Origin: Archangium gephyra
GTDB lineage: Bacteria; Myxococcota; Myxococcia; Myxococcales; Myxococcaceae
Assembly (NCBI GenBank): GCA_003243425.1
Contig: QFQP01000008.1
Span: 1-64,000 of the forward strand
Direction: 5' to 3'
Length of the DNA stretch: 64,000 bases
This document shows positions 8,654 through 17,012 of this stretch, piece by piece. Within the stretch, counting starts at the first letter, position 1; each line of letters begins with the position of its first letter. The translations under genes were made by a program, and so were the position numbers. The notes beneath the pieces were generated by a model. That model was not told the origin of the DNA, searched no databases, and saw only the letters and a list, made by a program, of their open reading frames with translations.

Positions 8654-9264
8654 CGAAGCGTCGAGCGCCAGCGAAGCCGAAGGTCGACCGGGCTGCGATG
8701 CAGCGTGCTGTGGGCGACTTTCTGCGCGCCGCGGGGCTCGACCTCGACGATGCGAACCTGCAGGAGACTCCGGAGCGCGTGACTGCCGCGTGGGCTGACG
8801 AGTTCCTCACCGGCTATTCACAGACGGCGAGCGACGCGTTGGCCGATCGATTTCCGGTGTCTCGGAAGGCCGATCGCGAGCTGGTGGTGGTGACCAACCT
8901 TCACTTTCGCTCCATGTGCCCCCATCACCTCATGCCGTACTCAGGGGTGGCGCACCTGGCATACGTGCCGTCGCGTGAAGTGGTTGGTTTTGGGCGTTTG
9001 TCTGCGTTGATTGATGTGTTTGCGCATCGGCTCGTGTTGCAGGAGGAGCTTGCGCGGTTGGTTGCCCACTCGTTGATGACTGAGTTGGGCAGCGCGGGTG
9101 CAGCATGTCTCATTCGCGCAGAACAGACATGTTTCCGCCTGCGCGGTGAAGAGCAGCACGGCGCGGTGACTTTCTCGGAAGCGTACGAGGGTGTGTTGAA
9201 AGAGCCGAGCTTGCGCGGAGAGTTGTGGGCGCGGCTCGGTGCGTCCGAAACGAAGCAGGGATGA
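8650..9264 (+). CDS. folE: GTP cyclohydrolase I
   Basis: 204 residues from the GTG at 8650, which overlaps the queD stop. It opens the GTP imidazole ring to give dihydroneopterin triphosphate, the substrate for the other enzymes of this operon. The zinc site is complete: C90, H93 in CPHH and C161 in TCFRLRG. The ARLVAH helix and the EEQHGAVTFSEAY end fit the family. The 3' half (from about 8970) uses many T-ending codons unlike its 5' half and its neighbours. Last gene of the pterin operon. Confidence 0.92.
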   Translation: MTKRRAPAKPKVDRAAMQRAVGDFLRAAGLDLDDANLQETPERVTAAWADEFLTGYSQTASDALADRFPVSRKADRELVVVTNLHFRSMCPHHLMPYSGVAHLAYVPSREVVGFGRLSALIDVFAHRLVLQEELARLVAHSLMTELGSAGAACLIRAEQTCFRLRGEEQHGAVTFSEAYEGVLKEPSLRGELWARLGASETKQG

Positions 9265-9400
9265 CGCCCCCGGTGGCGTGACGAGCCTGCAGACGTCTGC
9301 GTTCGCGATAAACGCGGGCCTCGGTTCCAGCGGAAGCAGCGGAAAGAAATCGAGCGCCCGCTGAATACCTCCCGCATCGCGCTTCGCGAACGGAGGTTCC

Positions 9401-9804
9401 ATTCTCACGTCCCGACTCGGCTTGGGCGCTGTGCTCGCCGTCAGTGTCGTCACGTGGTGCAACCCCCATCGGACGCTCACGCTGCTCGGGCGCGATGCCT
9501 GCGTGTGTCCGGAAGAGAGATGCAACACGACGGGGTGCGTGCGTTCGACGCTCACGGTGCTCTCGTCGACGGAGCAGGGCTGCGTGTTGAAGATCTGCAT
9601 CTACCGGTGCCGACCTGTGGTGGCTCCACGGCGTCGTGTCAGCTCTCGACGTGTCGAGCCGCACCTGGAATTCCCTGAGCGTGCGTGTCGAACGCGTCGC
9701 TGTGCGACGACGGCAACGTGTGCACGAACGACAGCTGCAATGAAGTGACCGATTCGTGCGCGTACCCGCCCCATTCGACGCACCCCTCGTGTCACGTAGA
9801 CTGA
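9401..9804 (+). pseudogene. Decayed gene for a Cys-rich secreted (lipo)protein
   Basis: A GGAGG ribosome site (9392-9396) is followed not by ATG but by ATT at 9401, after which the frame reads a signal-peptide-like stretch (LGLGAVLAVSVVTWC) and Cys-rich CVCPEERCNTTGC. The reading then has to shift frame near 9550-9620 to continue as CGGSTASCQLSTC, meets an in-frame TGA at 9676, and goes on at 9679-9804 as LCDDGNVCTNDSC and DSCAYPPHSTHPSC. The CxDGNxCTxDxC pattern is typical of myxobacterial Cys-rich surface proteins. It fills most of the 556-bp gap between folE and the next gene; 9265-9400 shows no convincing gene. Confidence 0.5.
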
Positions 9805-9820
9805 GTGTTATTGAAGCTCC

Positions 9821-11182
9821 GTGCTTCCCGAATCTCTCCGCGCGGACCTGTCGAACCTCGAGACCCGCGTCGATGAATCGACGCTCCGTTCCTACGGTCA
9901 CGACGAGTCGGACATGGGCGACTTCCTGCCCGAGGTCGTCGTGTTCCCGAAGAACACCGCCGAGGTTCAGCAGATCGTACGGGCGTGCGTGAAGCACCGC
10001 GTACCGCTGACGCCCGCGGGGGCGCGCAGTGGAAAGAGCGGAGGCGTGTTGCCGATCAAAGGCGGCGTCTCGCTTTCACTGGAGCGGATGAACCAGATCA
10101 TCGCCATCAACCGCGAAGATCTCACTGCGACCGTGCAGCCCGGCGTGATCCTCGCGACCTTTCAGAAGGCCGTCGAAGAAGCCGGCCTCTTCTATCCACC
10201 CGATCCCAACTCCGCGCCCACCTGCACGCTGGGCGGCAACATCGCCTGCAACGCGGGCGGCCCCAGCGCGCTGAAATACGGAGTGACCCGCGATTACGTG
10301 CTCGGTCTCGAGTGGGTGCTGCCCGACGGCGAAGTGGTGAGAGTCGGCCGCAACACCATCAAAGGTGTCGCGGGCTACGATCTGGTCGGCTTGTTCGTCG
10401 GCTCCGAAGGCACGCTCGGCATCGCGACTGAGATCACCGTGAAGCTGATTCCGCGGCCGCCGGTGGTGATGACGGCGTTGCTTCCGTTTCGCGACGTGCT
10501 CGCTGCAGCGCGCGCGGTGAACGCCATCCTTCAGGGCGGGCTGCTCCCCAGGTGCCTCGAGCTGCTCGACGACGTGGCGCTCAAGGCCATCAAGTTCCAC
10601 GAAGACTCGGGCGCGGTGATCATCGCGGAGGTCGACGGCACGACCGAGGAAGGAGTCTTCGCCGACCTCAACCTGCTCGCCGGCATCGCGAAGAAGCACG
10701 GGAGTCTCGACGCCCAGCTCGCGGTCGACCGCGACCAGCGTGAGCGCATTTGGGCCACACGTCGGGGGGTCAGCCCGGCCTTGCGCGCCGTCAAAAAGTA
10801 CAAGTTCAGCGAGGACATCGTGGTGCCGCGCTCGAAGGTTCCCGAGGCAATCGAGCGCTTCAAGGCCATCGGTCGCGAGCTCGACCTGCCTGTCGCCACC
10901 TACGGCCACGCGGGCGACGGCAATCTGCACACCAACGTCCTCTACGCCGGCCCCCACGAGAGACCGCGCGTCGATCAGGCGCTTGCGCGCATCATGGAGG
11001 TCACCGTCGAGCTCGGCGGCACCATCTCTGGCGAGCACGGCATCGGAATTTCGAAGAAAAAGTTCCTCGCGCTGGAGCAATCAGCCGCGCTGATTTCTCT
11101 TCAACGGAGGCTCAAGGTCCATTTCGACCCGCACGTCATTCTCAACCCGGGGAAGATTTTCCCCGAGTCGGAGATCCCGTAG
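9821..11182 (+). CDS. FAD-linked oxidase, glycolate oxidase GlcD / D-lactate dehydrogenase family
   Basis: 453 residues, typical for GlcD. The N-terminal FAD-binding (PCMH-type) domain shows LPEVVVFPKNTAEVQ, RSGKSGG and the dinucleotide-contact segments TLGGNIACNAGGPSALKYG and GYDLVGLFVGSEGTLGI. The C-terminal oxidase domain has GHAGDGNLH and the conserved GEHGIG, with the N-P-G-K-I-F end. It oxidises a 2-hydroxy acid (glycolate or D-lactate). GlcE and GlcF partners are not adjacent, so it may act as a stand-alone D-lactate dehydrogenase. GTG start at 9821. Confidence 0.88.
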   Translation: MLPESLRADLSNLETRVDESTLRSYGHDESDMGDFLPEVVVFPKNTAEVQQIVRACVKHRVPLTPAGARSGKSGGVLPIKGGVSLSLERMNQIIAINREDLTATVQPGVILATFQKAVEEAGLFYPPDPNSAPTCTLGGNIACNAGGPSALKYGVTRDYVLGLEWVLPDGEVVRVGRNTIKGVAGYDLVGLFVGSEGTLGIATEITVKLIPRPPVVMTALLPFRDVLAAARAVNAILQGGLLPRCLELLDDVALKAIKFHEDSGAVIIAEVDGTTEEGVFADLNLLAGIAKKHGSLDAQLAVDRDQRERIWATRRGVSPALRAVKKYKFSEDIVVPRSKVPEAIERFKAIGRELDLPVATYGHAGDGNLHTNVLYAGPHERPRVDQALARIMEVTVELGGTISGEHGIGISKKKFLALEQSAALISLQRRLKVHFDPHVILNPGKIFPESEIP

Positions 11183-11213
11183 CAGTTTCTGTGGGTTGTG
11201 CCGCCCCTAACGT

Positions 11214-11229
11214 TGGCATCGCACGTGCT
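11214..11229 (+). promoter_or_regulatory. Candidate sigma-54 (-24/-12) promoter
   Basis: TGGCAT-N6-TGCT gives the invariant GG-N10-GC spacing of sigma-54 promoters 45 bp upstream of the sigma-factor start codon. It matches most, not all, consensus positions. No other promoter is obvious in this 91-bp gap. Confidence 0.35.
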
Positions 11230-11273
11230 CAACAGGTCTCGTCTTTCGCACCCGAAGAAAGGGGAGGCCTCGC

Positions 11274-12095
11274 ATGAACTTCTACGAAACGGATCACAAT
11301 GAAGCGCATCTCTTGGGCAACACGAAGCCGAAGCACGTTCGCTTCGGTGATGAGGAAAAGCCCATGCGCACCACTGAACGCGACGGAATTTCGACCTACC
11401 TGCGGAGCCTCGGCGGCCACAAGCAGCTGACCCGTGAAGAGGAATATGAATTGTCGAAGCGCGCTCGCAAGGGTGACGAATCTGCCCGCCGCACGCTGGC
11501 GACCTCGAACCTGCCGTTCGTCGTCGCCGTGGCCCGCAAGTTCGCCAACCGCGGCGCCCGCCTCGACGACCTGATTCAGGAAGGCAACATCGGCCTGATG
11601 AAGGCCATCGAACACTTCGACTCGAAGAAGCAGGTGCGCTTCGCGACGTACGCCGTGTGGTGGATCCGCGCGTACATCACGCGCTACCTCAAGGACAACC
11701 GCAGCCAGGTGCGTGGCGGCGAGCACGAGCGCATCAGCATGAGCGACTTCTCGCTCGATGCGCCCATGGGTGAGGAAGACGACAGCAGCTACGTGGACCG
11801 TCTCGAAGACGGCGGCGCTACGCCTGACCAGTCGTTCCTCGCGCTGGAGCGTGACGAGCAGGTCAGCGAGGCCCTTCAGAAGGTGAAGAAGCGCATTGGC
11901 GACCTCGGCTGGGACATCCTCCAGGAGCGCCTGACGCAGGACAAGCCGCGCACCCTCGAAGAGCTCGGTCAGCGCTGGGGCGTGTCGCGTGAACGCGTGC
12001 GCCAGGTCGAGCTGAAGACCAAGTCGTTCCTCGCGCGCTACCTCGCCTCGGTGAACGAAGACGGCGAGTTCACGGAGATGCAGGAAGCGGCGTGA
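11274..12095 (+). CDS. RpoH-family (sigma-32-like) alternative sigma factor
   Basis: 273 residues. Region 2 is intact: LVVAVARKFANR-type 2.1 (here LPFVVAVARKFANRG), the core-binding DLIQEGNIGLMKAIEHFD and the -10 melting/recognition segment RFATYAVWWIRAYITRYL. Region 4 carries the HTH TLEELGQRWGVSRERVRQVE for -35 recognition. Region 3/RpoH-box-like sequence lies between. Myxobacteria have several RpoH-like factors (SigB, SigC, SigE types) used in development and stress; which one this is cannot be told by eye. Strong AAAGGGGAGG ribosome site. Monocistronic-looking, with a candidate sigma-54 promoter. Confidence 0.9.
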   Translation: MNFYETDHNEAHLLGNTKPKHVRFGDEEKPMRTTERDGISTYLRSLGGHKQLTREEEYELSKRARKGDESARRTLATSNLPFVVAVARKFANRGARLDDLIQEGNIGLMKAIEHFDSKKQVRFATYAVWWIRAYITRYLKDNRSQVRGGEHERISMSDFSLDAPMGEEDDSSYVDRLEDGGATPDQSFLALERDEQVSEALQKVKKRIGDLGWDILQERLTQDKPRTLEELGQRWGVSRERVRQVELKTKSFLARYLASVNEDGEFTEMQEAA

Positions 12096-12138
12096 AGTTC
12101 CCGTGTGCGATGGGGTCTGTGGCAGCATGCACAGCCCC

Positions 12139-12915
12139 ATGCGCGCTCTGACTTTGTTGGTGACGCTGTCGTTGTCCCTGTCGGCCCTTGCACAGGAGCC
12201 GGCGCCTCCGCCCGCTGAAGCGGCTGCTCCCGATGCAGCGAGTTTCGCGGCGACCCTCGATGAGCTCTGGAAGACGCGTGACGGGCAGGGCGTGGCCGCG
12301 AAGGTCGACGCTGCGTACCGCGAAGGGCTCAAGGCCTTCCCCAACGACTACGCGATTCTCTGGCGTGCCGCGCGCGCCCGTTGGTGGGCCGCTGACGGCA
12401 TCGACGACGCGGGGTTGAAGAAGCAGCTGGCGAAGGAGGCGTGGGGCTACGCCAAGCGCGCGGTGGCCGCGAACGCCACCGGCCTCGAGGGCAAGTACTA
12501 CACGGCGCTCAGCATCGGCGCGTACTCACAGGCCGTCGGCATTCTGGCGGCGCTCGGAGAAGGCCTCGAGGGCCAGTTCCTCGAGAACCTCGAGTTCGCG
12601 ATGAAGAATGGCGAGTCGTTCGATCGCTACGGCCCGCACACCACCAAGGGCCGCTACTACTGGGAACTTCCCTGGCCCAAGCGCGACCTCAAGAAGTCGA
12701 AGGAAGAGCTCCAGAAGTCGATCGACAAGCACCCGGAGCACCTCCGCAACTACCTGTTCATGGCCGAGACGCTGCTCAAGGACGGCGACGCGAAGGGGGC
12801 GAAGGTGCAGATCGACAAAGCACTCAACGGCTCTGAGTCGTACGACCCGCCGGAGGCCCGACGGGTCAAGAAGTGGGCGAAGGGCGTCGAGAAGCAGATC
12901 GACGCCGCGCTGTAA
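12139..12915 (+). CDS. Exported TPR-like protein
   Basis: 258 residues from ATG 12139, chosen because it opens a clean signal peptide (MRALTLLVTLSLSLSALAQ, cleavage near residue 19); ATG 12127 is possible. After a Pro/Ala linker the body is helical with degenerate TPR units (FPNDYAILWRAARARWW near 70; HLRNYLFMAETLLKDGDAKGAKVQIDKAL near 205-235). Probably a periplasmic scaffold protein. It begins 43 bp after the sigma-factor gene and converges with tatA. Specific role unknown. Confidence 0.65.
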   Translation: MRALTLLVTLSLSLSALAQEPAPPPAEAAAPDAASFAATLDELWKTRDGQGVAAKVDAAYREGLKAFPNDYAILWRAARARWWAADGIDDAGLKKQLAKEAWGYAKRAVAANATGLEGKYYTALSIGAYSQAVGILAALGEGLEGQFLENLEFAMKNGESFDRYGPHTTKGRYYWELPWPKRDLKKSKEELQKSIDKHPEHLRNYLFMAETLLKDGDAKGAKVQIDKALNGSESYDPPEARRVKKWAKGVEKQIDAAL

Positions 12916-12930
12916 CCCGCTTCGAGAACT

Positions 12931-13170
12931 TCAGCTCTGCTTGGAAGCAGCCTTGTCGCTGCTGGCGATCGACCCGTCACCAGCGCCCTGGGCCAGCTTC
13001 TTGTCGTCTTCGGCCTTGTCGTCGCTGCCGTCGCCGGTGAAGCCCTTCTTGAAGTTCCGGATCGCCGAGCCGAGCGACGAGCCGAGCTGCGGAAGACGCG
13101 ACGCCCCGAACAGCAGCATCAGCGCGAAGAGAATCAGCAGAATCTCGGTCCACTTGAGGCCCATGGGCAT
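12931..13170 (-). CDS. tatA: Twin-arginine translocase subunit TatA/E
   Basis: 79 residues. One N-terminal membrane helix (about residues 6-24, EILLILFALMLLFGASRLP) is followed by the hinge and amphipathic helix LGSSLGSAIRNFKKGF and an acidic, disordered tail, the standard TatA layout. TatA oligomers form the export pore for folded Tat substrates. The FGASRLPQL segment corresponds to the conserved FG-x-x-x-LP hinge. tatB and tatC are not adjacent. Met3 (13164) could be the actual start. Confidence 0.93.
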   Translation of the reverse strand: MPMGLKWTEILLILFALMLLFGASRLPQLGSSLGSAIRNFKKGFTGDGSDDKAEDDKKLAQGAGDGSIASSDKAASKQS

Positions 13171-13263
13171 CGCTCCTTGAGAAAGCCGTTACGCAAGACA
13201 GTGTAACGCCGAGAACAACGTGTCTCACCTCGGCTCCCCTGGCGCAAGGGTAAGGCCCCGGTT

Positions 13264-15435
13264 TCAGGTGGTTGAGCCGGTGGTCGAGGTGGGCTTCTCG
13301 ACCGGTGACGCGACGTGGCGGATGAGCGGCTCGGCGGGTTGGCCACCGCGCCGGGCGATTTCCCACGCGACCTGCTGGCTGCGCACGGTTTGACCGTCGA
13401 GCTGCAGCGGCACGGGGACGTAGGTTCCGTCGCTCTGGAGCTGCCGCGCCTTGACGTTGTCCTTGAGGCCCAGGCCCAGCACTTCGTCGAGCACGCGCGC
13501 CTTGAGCGCCGGGTCTTCGATGGGCGCCATCACCTCCACACGGCGGTGGAAGTTGCGCGGCATCCAGTCGGCGGACGACATGAACACGTCGGTCTGCGCC
13601 CCGACTCCGAAGGCGAACGCGCGCGTGTGCTCGAGGAAGCGATCGACGACGGACGCCACGCGAATGCGCTCCGAAACGCCGGGGACGCCGGGCTTGAGAC
13701 AGCAGATGCCGCGAATGAGCAGGTCGATCTCCACGCCGGCCTGACTCGCGGCGTAGAGCGCGCGGATGACCACCGGGTCGACCAGGGCGTTCATCTTGGC
13801 GAGGATGCGCGCCGGTTCGCCCTTCTTCGCGCGCTGGGCTTCGCGATCGATGAGCTCGAGCACGCGGTTCTGCAGCGTCGTCGGCGCGACGGCGAGCCGC
13901 TTCCAGTTGGGCTGGGTGGAGTAGCCGGTGAGCAGGTTGAACAGCGCGCTGACGTCGTCGGCGATCTCGGTGCGCGCGGTGAACAGCGACAGGTCGGTGT
14001 ACGCGCGCGCGGTCGCCGAGTTGTAGTTCCCCGTGCCCAGGTGGACGTAGCGGCGGATGCCGTTGCCTTCGCGGCGCACCACGAGCGTGACCTTGCAGTG
14101 CGTCTTGAGGCCGATGAGGCCGTAGACCACGTGCACGCCGTTCTCTTCCATGCGGCGGGCCCAGGCGATGTTGTTCGCTTCGTCGAGCCTCGCCTTCAAT
14201 TCGACGAGCACCGCGACCTGCTTGCCGTTTTCCGATGCGCGCACGAGCGCCCGCGCGACGGGGCTGTCACCGGTGGTGCGGTACAGGGTCTGTTTGATCG
14301 CGAGCACGTTCGGGTCGTCGGCGGCCTCTTCGATCATCCGCACCACGGGGTCGAACGATTCGTACGGGTGATGGAGCAGCAGGTCCTTGGTGCCCACGAG
14401 CTGCAGCATCGACTCGGCGTTGTTGATGATCGCCTGCGTCGAAGGCACCAGCGGCTCGACACGATTTTCCGGGCGCGGGTCGGCGTCGCCGATGGCCGTG
14501 AGGTCCTGCAGCTGGAGCGGGCCTGCGACGCGATAGGTCTCGTTCGGCGCCACCTTCAACGCGGCGGTGAGCTGGCTCTCGAGCGCGGGTGAGGCGCCGG
14601 CGTCGAGCTCGAGGCGCACCACGGCGCCGCGATCGCGACGGCGCAGCTCGGCCTGAATCGACTCGAGCAGGTCCTGTGAGTCTTCCTCGTCGATGTCGAG
14701 GTCCCAGTTGCGGGTGAGGCGGAACGCCGACGACTGCTCGACCGCGTAACCGGGGAAGAGATCGCCGGCCTGCAGCGCGATCAACTCTTCGAGCAGCAGA
14801 AACGCGCTGCCGCTGGTCGCCGGCAGCGGCACCAGGCGCGGCAACACGGCGGGCACCTGCACCACCGCGAGCGACGATTCACCGAGCTCTTTCTTGCGAC
14901 GCGCGCCGCTGCGGCGCACGACGATCGCCACGTTCAGCGACTTGTTGCGCAGGTGAGGGAACGGGTGGCCGGGATCGACGGCGAGCGGCGTGAGCGCAGG
15001 GAAGACGTTCGACTGGAACCACGTCTTGGCCGCCGTCTTCTGCTCGGTGTTGAGCGCGTCACGGTTGAGAACGTTGAGCCCGTTGGCCGCGAGGAGCGGA
15101 ACGATCTCCCGCGTCCACACACCGTATTGATCGTCGACCATGCGGTGCGCGCGCTCTGAGATCGCGGCGAGCTGTTCGCCCGGAAGACTCCCGTCGGCGG
15201 GCAGCTCGGCGACGCCGCCTTGAATCTGCTGGCGGATACCCGCCACGCGCACCATGAAGAACTCGTCGAGGTTGCTGGAGACGATCGACAGGAACTTGAG
15301 CCGCTCGTGCAACGGGAGCGAGCTGTTGCGCGCCTCGGCGAGCACACGTTCGTTGAAGGCCAGCCACGAGAGCTCGCGATTCAGGAACAGGTGACGGTCT
15401 GTGACGGCGCTGACACTTCCGGTTTCCACGTTCAA
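13264..15435 (-). CDS. ppk: Polyphosphate kinase 1
   Basis: 723 residues, full length. PPK1 polymerises the ATP gamma-phosphate into polyphosphate. N-terminal NRELSWLAFNERVL and SNLDEFFMVRVAG, the autophosphorylated histidine in KTH446CK and the second conserved histidine in YVH465LGTGNYN, and RGICCLKPG near residue 605 are all present and aligned with the E. coli H435/H454 pair. It is divergent from ppx with only 23 bp between start codons, so synthesis and breakdown of polyphosphate share one control region. Confidence 0.97.
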   Translation of the reverse strand: MNVETGSVSAVTDRHLFLNRELSWLAFNERVLAEARNSSLPLHERLKFLSIVSSNLDEFFMVRVAGIRQQIQGGVAELPADGSLPGEQLAAISERAHRMVDDQYGVWTREIVPLLAANGLNVLNRDALNTEQKTAAKTWFQSNVFPALTPLAVDPGHPFPHLRNKSLNVAIVVRRSGARRKKELGESSLAVVQVPAVLPRLVPLPATSGSAFLLLEELIALQAGDLFPGYAVEQSSAFRLTRNWDLDIDEEDSQDLLESIQAELRRRDRGAVVRLELDAGASPALESQLTAALKVAPNETYRVAGPLQLQDLTAIGDADPRPENRVEPLVPSTQAIINNAESMLQLVGTKDLLLHHPYESFDPVVRMIEEAADDPNVLAIKQTLYRTTGDSPVARALVRASENGKQVAVLVELKARLDEANNIAWARRMEENGVHVVYGLIGLKTHCKVTLVVRREGNGIRRYVHLGTGNYNSATARAYTDLSLFTARTEIADDVSALFNLLTGYSTQPNWKRLAVAPTTLQNRVLELIDREAQRAKKGEPARILAKMNALVDPVVIRALYAASQAGVEIDLLIRGICCLKPGVPGVSERIRVASVVDRFLEHTRAFAFGVGAQTDVFMSSADWMPRNFHRRVEVMAPIEDPALKARVLDEVLGLGLKDNVKARQLQSDGTYVPVPLQLDGQTVRSQQVAWEIARRGGQPAEPLIRHVASPVEKPTSTTGSTT

Positions 15436-15458
15436 ACCCCCTGCGGGCTTCTTGTCAT

Positions 15459-17012
15459 ATGGGTAACGTGCGCGCCTTCTTCATGGCACGCCGCACCCGC
15501 TCTGCTCTCAATGACGACATTCTCGGAGCCATCGACGTCGGTACGAACGCCGTGCGCCTCGAGCTGGCGCGCGTTCTCCCCGACGGCTCGATGGAAGGTC
15601 TGCATACCGAGCGTGACCCCGTTCGTCCCGGTGAAGGTCTCTTCAAGTCGGGAATCATGTCGCGCGAAGTGGCCAACCGCCTGGTGGCGACGCTGCGTCG
15701 CTACGCGGCGCTGTGCGATCGCTACGGTGCACGCGTGCGCGCGGTGGCCACCAGCGCCCTGCGTGAAGCACGGAATCGCGACGACATCGTTCGACGCGTG
15801 AAGAAGGAAGCGGGGCTCACGCTCGAGGTCGTTTCCGGGCGCGAAGAGGCGCGCCTCATCTGTCTTGGTGTTCTTCACGGAAAGCTGCCCACTCAGAAGT
15901 CGGTCTGTATCGACATCGGCGGCGGCAGCACCGAGGTGATCTTCGCGCACGGCGAACAGCCGAAAGATCTGTGGAGCGTGGACCTCGGCGCGGTACGGCT
16001 GACCGAGCTCTTCGACGTGAAGGACTCGCTGCCGAAGAAGAAGCTGCAGCTGATGCGCGACTACGCCCGCGAGATGTTGAGCGAGCGGATCAAGGGCCCT
16101 ATCAAGGGGTTGCCCTCGGGGGCGATCGGTTCGTCGGGCACCATCGGCGCCATCGTCACGTTCGCGCGCTCCGAAGGGCTGGGGCACGCCACGCTCGCCG
16201 AGATCACCCGCGCCGTCGAAGAACTCGCAGGTATGGATTCCGAGAAGCGGCGCAAGCGCTTCGACCCGCGGCGTGCAGACATCGTGGTCGCCGGTGCCGT
16301 GGTGCTCGAGGCCGCCATGCTGCGGCTGGGTGTCAAGACGATCACGGCCGTCGACCGCGGCCTGCGCGAAGGCGTGCTGTTCGACCTGCTCAGGCGCCGC
16401 CGCGTCGATCACGACGACCACTCGCTGACCGACGCAGCGCGCGCGCTCGGCGAGCGTTTTCAACACGGCGTCGCGCACTCCGAGCAGGTGACCAGGCTCT
16501 CGCTCGCGCTCTTCGATTCGCTGGCCACGTTGCACCAGCTGCCGGCGGCGGCGCGGCCGTACCTCGAAGTGGCGAGCCTGCTGCACGACGTGGGGCTCAC
16601 CGTCAGCTTCAACAAGCACCACAAGCACACGCACTACCTGCTGATGAACAGCGATCTGCCGGGCCTGTCGGACCGCGAGCGTCAGCTCACCGCGCTCATC
16701 GCCCGCTTCCATCGCCGCTCGAAGCCCGAGCCGCTGCACGAACTGCTCGCGCCCCTGCCGCCGGCCGACTACCGCCTGGTTCGCAAGTGCTCGACGCTGC
16801 TGCGCATCGCCTGCCTGCTCGATCGCAGCCACCAGCAGCTGGTCAAGTCGCTGTCGGCGAGCATCAGGGGGCGCACGGTGCAGCTCACGCTGCGCTCGAA
16901 GGGTCCGCTCGATCTCGAGCTGTGGGATCTGCAGCATCAGCTCGAGCTCTTCCGTGAAGTGTTCGGGAAATCGCTGCAGGTGAACGTTTCAGGCGTGCGC
17001 GGCCGCGGCTGA
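15459..17012 (+). CDS. ppx: Exopolyphosphatase / Ppx-GppA phosphatase with HD domain
   Basis: 517 residues. The N-terminal ASKHA-fold phosphatase shows AIDVGTNAVRLELA, ATSALREARN, SGREEARLICLGV and the second phosphate loop CIDIGGGSTEVIF, all family hallmarks. After about residue 315 an HD domain follows (VAHSEQVTRLS, LEVASLLHDVG with the HD pair, then HTHYL). It removes terminal phosphates from polyphosphate, or pppGpp in GppA members. Divergent from ppk, and its last 24 bp overlap the convergent phoB-like gene. ATG at 15486 is an alternative start. Confidence 0.93.
   Translation: MGNVRAFFMARRTRSALNDDILGAIDVGTNAVRLELARVLPDGSMEGLHTERDPVRPGEGLFKSGIMSREVANRLVATLRRYAALCDRYGARVRAVATSALREARNRDDIVRRVKKEAGLTLEVVSGREEARLICLGVLHGKLPTQKSVCIDIGGGSTEVIFAHGEQPKDLWSVDLGAVRLTELFDVKDSLPKKKLQLMRDYAREMLSERIKGPIKGLPSGAIGSSGTIGAIVTFARSEGLGHATLAEITRAVEELAGMDSEKRRKRFDPRRADIVVAGAVVLEAAMLRLGVKTITAVDRGLREGVLFDLLRRRRVDHDDHSLTDAARALGERFQHGVAHSEQVTRLSLALFDSLATLHQLPAAARPYLEVASLLHDVGLTVSFNKHHKHTHYLLMNSDLPGLSDRERQLTALIARFHRRSKPEPLHELLAPLPPADYRLVRKCSTLLRIACLLDRSHQQLVKSLSASIRGRTVQLTLRSKGPLDLELWDLQHQLELFREVFGKSLQVNVSGVRGRG

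Noticed and set aside
9265..9400. Possible minus-strand gene fragment (frame reading MEPPFAKRDAGGIQRALDFF)
   Set aside because: Short, no start or ribosome site, no family match; only weak protein-like feel.
13230..13263. tRNA-like stretch between tatA and ppk
   Set aside because: No cloverleaf could be built and no T-loop GTTCGA-type sequence is present.
15436..15458. Pho box in the ppk-ppx gap
   Set aside because: The 23-bp gap holds no convincing Pho-box direct repeat; regulation by PhoB here is not supported by sequence alone.
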